Assembly (NCBI RefSeq): GCF_000021985.1
Contig: NC_011901.1
Span: forward strand, 3,110,501-3,174,500
Direction: 5' to 3'
Length of the DNA stretch: 64,000 bases
DNA from: Thioalkalivibrio sulfidiphilus HL-EbGr7
GTDB lineage: Bacteria; Pseudomonadota; Gammaproteobacteria; Ectothiorhodospirales; Ectothiorhodospiraceae
Below, piece by piece: positions 62,183-64,000 of this stretch. The position numbers and the translations under genes are program-made. How positions within the stretch are numbered: the stretch's first letter is position 1; each line of letters begins with the position of its first letter. The notes below the pieces were generated by a model, which was not told the origin of the DNA, searched no databases, and saw nothing but the letters and a program-made list of their open reading frames with translations.

Positions 62183-63340
62183 ATGGATGACAGGACCCTC
62201 GCCCCCTACGCCGCCAGCGACGCCACCAGCCGAGGGCGTCGCCATCCGGAACCCCCGCCCCAGTACCGCAGCGAATACCAGCGCGACCGGGACCGCATCA
62301 TTCACTCCACCGCCTTCCGCCGTCTGGAATACAAGACCCAGGTATTCGTCAATCATGAGGGCGACCTGTTCCGCACCCGCCTGACCCACTCCCTGGAAGT
62401 GGCGCAGATCGCCCGCTCCATCGCCCGGGTACTGCATCTGAACGAGGACCTTACCGAGGCCATCGCCCTGGCCCACGACATGGGGCACACACCCTTCGGC
62501 CACGCGGGTCAGGACGCGCTCAACACGTGCATGGCCGACTACGGCGGCTTCGAGCACAACCTCCAGTCCCTGCGCGTGGTGGACGAACTGGAACGGCGCT
62601 ATGCCAGTTTCGATGGACTGAATCTCACCTTCGAGACCCGCGAGGGTATTCTCAAGCACTGCAACCTGCGCATCGCGTACACCCTGGGCGACGTGGGCGA
62701 ACGCTTCATCCACAAACGCGAGCCAGGTCTCGAGGCCCAGCTCACCAACCTGGCCGACGAGATCGCCTACAACAACCATGACGTGGATGATGGCCTGCGC
62801 GCCGGACTCATCACGCTCGAGCAGCTGCTCGACACCCGACTGTTCCGGCGCCAGTACGATGCGGTGAATCGCGAACACCCCGCCCTGGACGCCAAGCGCC
62901 TGCGCCACGAGATCATCCGGCGCATGATCAATGAACTGGTCGGCGACCTGGTCAACACCAGCCGCGCGCGCATCGAGGCCGCCTCACCGAAGAGCCCCGA
63001 TGAAGTGCGCCTGCAGGCCGAGGCATTGATCGGCTTCAGTCCACAAATGCGCGCCGACAGCCTTGAACTCAAGCGCTTCCTGCGCGAGCATCTGTACCGC
63101 CACGAACGGGTCCGGCACATGACCGGCAAGGCCGCCGAACTGATCCGGCGCCTGTTCACCGCCTACCTGGAGGACATCGCTCTGCTGCCCCCCGAACACC
63201 AGCAAGAGGTCAGCCGCAGGGCCGAGTCCCACGGACAGGCAGGCCGCGCCCGGGCCGTGGCCGACTACATCGCCGGCATGACCGACCGCTTTGCCATCGC
63301 CGAACACGCCCGCCTGTTCCATCCCGAGACCCTGACATGA
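62183..63340 (+). CDS. dgt: Deoxyguanosinetriphosphate triphosphohydrolase-like HD protein
   Basis: HD-domain enzyme splitting dNTPs to deoxynucleosides and triphosphate. 385 residues from ATG 62183; [20 protein letters not shown] provides the first His, [13 protein letters not shown] the HD pair, and [16 protein letters not shown] the last Asp. The size fits the type 2 (dgt-like) group. Overlaps the next gene by four bases (ATGA). Confidence 0.92.
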   Translation: MDDRTLAPYAASDATSRGRRHPEPPPQYRSEYQRDRDRIIHSTAFRRLEYKTQVFVNHEGDLFRTRLTHSLEVAQIARSIARVLHLNEDLTEAIALAHDMGHTPFGHAGQDALNTCMADYGGFEHNLQSLRVVDELERRYASFDGLNLTFETREGILKHCNLRIAYTLGDVGERFIHKREPGLEAQLTNLADEIAYNNHDVDDGLRAGLITLEQLLDTRLFRRQYDAVNREHPALDAKRLRHEIIRRMINELVGDLVNTSRARIEAASPKSPDEVRLQAEALIGFSPQMRADSLELKRFLREHLYRHERVRHMTGKAAELIRRLFTAYLEDIALLPPEHQQEVSRRAESHGQAGRARAVADYIAGMTDRFAIAEHARLFHPETLT

Positions 63341-64000
63341 CGCAGTCCGCCGAGTCGATTCACACCGCGCCCCTTCCCATGGACTGCCTGCTGCGGCACG
63401 GGCTGGAACAACAGCCCTTCGACGCCGTCGCCGGCGACACCTTCCTCTACACCGACCCGGCCCTGGACATGCCCCTGGGTGTGCTGCTCGACCACCTGCA
63501 CAAGGACGACAACCTGCTGGTGTTCAAGGGTGACCTGGGCGCCGGCAAGAGCACCCAGCTGCTGCGTCTGCTCTCCCGGAGCGCCGAGACCCTGGACTTC
63601 TGCGCCTTCAAGGCCCGCCCGGGCACCAGCTTCGCTGCCATCGACTACACCATCCGCCAGTTCTGGGGCGAACGCACCGACTCCGACGAGGAGACACCCC
63701 TGGCCGAAATGCTGTGTGCCATCGCGCAGGGTAGCAAGCGGCCGGTGCTGGTCATCGACGACGCCCACCACATCGAATCCGGCGCGCTGGCCGAACTGCT
63801 CAAGCTGCGCCGCCAGACCCACACCCTGTGCGATCACGCGCCGGGCATCCTGCTGGTGGGTGAGCCGCGCCTGGAACTGCTGCTGGAACAGGCCAACGCC
63901 GGCGACCAGCCCAGCGAGGCTCACATCAGCGTGCAACTACGCCCCCTGACCCGCGAGCAGACCGAGGCCTACCTGCGCCACCGGCTCCAGGTGGCCGGCG
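63337..64000 (+). CDS. AAA ATPase, DamX/ExeA-like (3' end beyond window)
   Basis: The open frame runs off the end of the window. Walker [13 protein letters not shown] and Walker [10 protein letters not shown] with a following RRQTHTL sensor region mark an AAA ATPase. In gammaproteobacteria a DamX-like protein with an N-terminal ATPase-like domain and a C-terminal SPOR domain often follows aroB, so a cell-division role is likely. The C-terminal part needed to prove this is missing. Confidence 0.82.
   Translation, partial: MTQSAESIHTAPLPMDCLLRHGLEQQPFDAVAGDTFLYTDPALDMPLGVLLDHLHKDDNLLVFKGDLGAGKSTQLLRLLSRSAETLDFCAFKARPGTSFAAIDYTIRQFWGERTDSDEETPLAEMLCAIAQGSKRPVLVIDDAHHIESGALAELLKLRRQTHTLCDHAPGILLVGEPRLELLLEQANAGDQPSEAHISVQLRPLTREQTEAYLRHRLQVAG

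Overview
The window is a 64-kb stretch of GC-rich gammaproteobacterial chromosome with mostly housekeeping gene order. The type IV pilus cluster pilMNOPQ-aroK-aroB, the block rsmD / M16 pair / ftsY-ftsE-ftsX-rpoH, complete cbb3 and caa3-type oxidase clusters, and a CIRCE-controlled rpoH together suggest a Chromatiales / Ectothiorhodospiraceae-like respiratory bacterium of the Thioalkalivibrio kind. This placement is inferred from gene content and style; I could not run a search.

Layout. 1-6.7 kb: a c-di-GMP enzyme, a 5'-3' exonuclease, and a metal-homeostasis group (a broken CobW-type GTPase, a DUF1007 protein, a NicO exporter), then rluE. 7.1-16.2 kb: a frame-broken soluble lytic transglycosylase, a truncated globin, two small unknowns, a fructosamine-kinase-like protein, a large MscK-type channel and a beta-hydroxyacid dehydrogenase. 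16.4-23.9 kb: rsmD, an inactive/active M16 peptidase pair, ftsY-ftsE-ftsX, rpoH. 24-32.7 kb (minus strand): ccoNOQP followed by ccoGHIS and a 31-codon membrane peptide. 32.9-43.2 kb: the aa3/caa3 system (ctaA, cyoE, an Sco-like protein, SURF1, ctaE, ctaG, a 48-aa membrane protein, ctaD, ctaC with a fused cytochrome c, DUF2244) plus an orphan heme-copper-oxidase-like subunit I. 43.5-53.9 kb: bioC-bioH, plsY, tsaD, rpsU-yqeY, gltD, hemE, a degenerate nucleotidyltransferase-like gene, ponA. 54.2-64 kb: pilM-pilN(interrupted by an IS5-family element)-pilO-pilP-pilQ, aroK, aroB, a dGTPase-like gene and the start of an AAA ATPase.

The unusual feature is in the gaps. At least a dozen intergenic spaces are filled by palindromes whose two arms are each short tandem arrays, with periods of 7, 8-9, 9 or 10 nt, often with matching copy number in the two arms (7/7, 4/4, 3/3) and sometimes one palindrome nested in the loop of another. 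They sit exactly at gene ends. In six places an arm supplies the stop codon and last residues of a neighbouring protein, and in several places the array replaces the expected ribosome-binding region of the next gene. The same word style appears inside the CobW gene, where a 109-bp tandem duplication in a histidine-rich linker throws the gene out of frame. No gene in the window is an obvious partner for these elements. They are the best candidate here for an undescribed system.

Other points: rpoH has a perfect CIRCE operator superimposed on its likely promoter; pilN is split by the IS; slt has a one-base frame break; and the heme-copper-like protein between ctaA and cyoE lacks one expected copper-site histidine.
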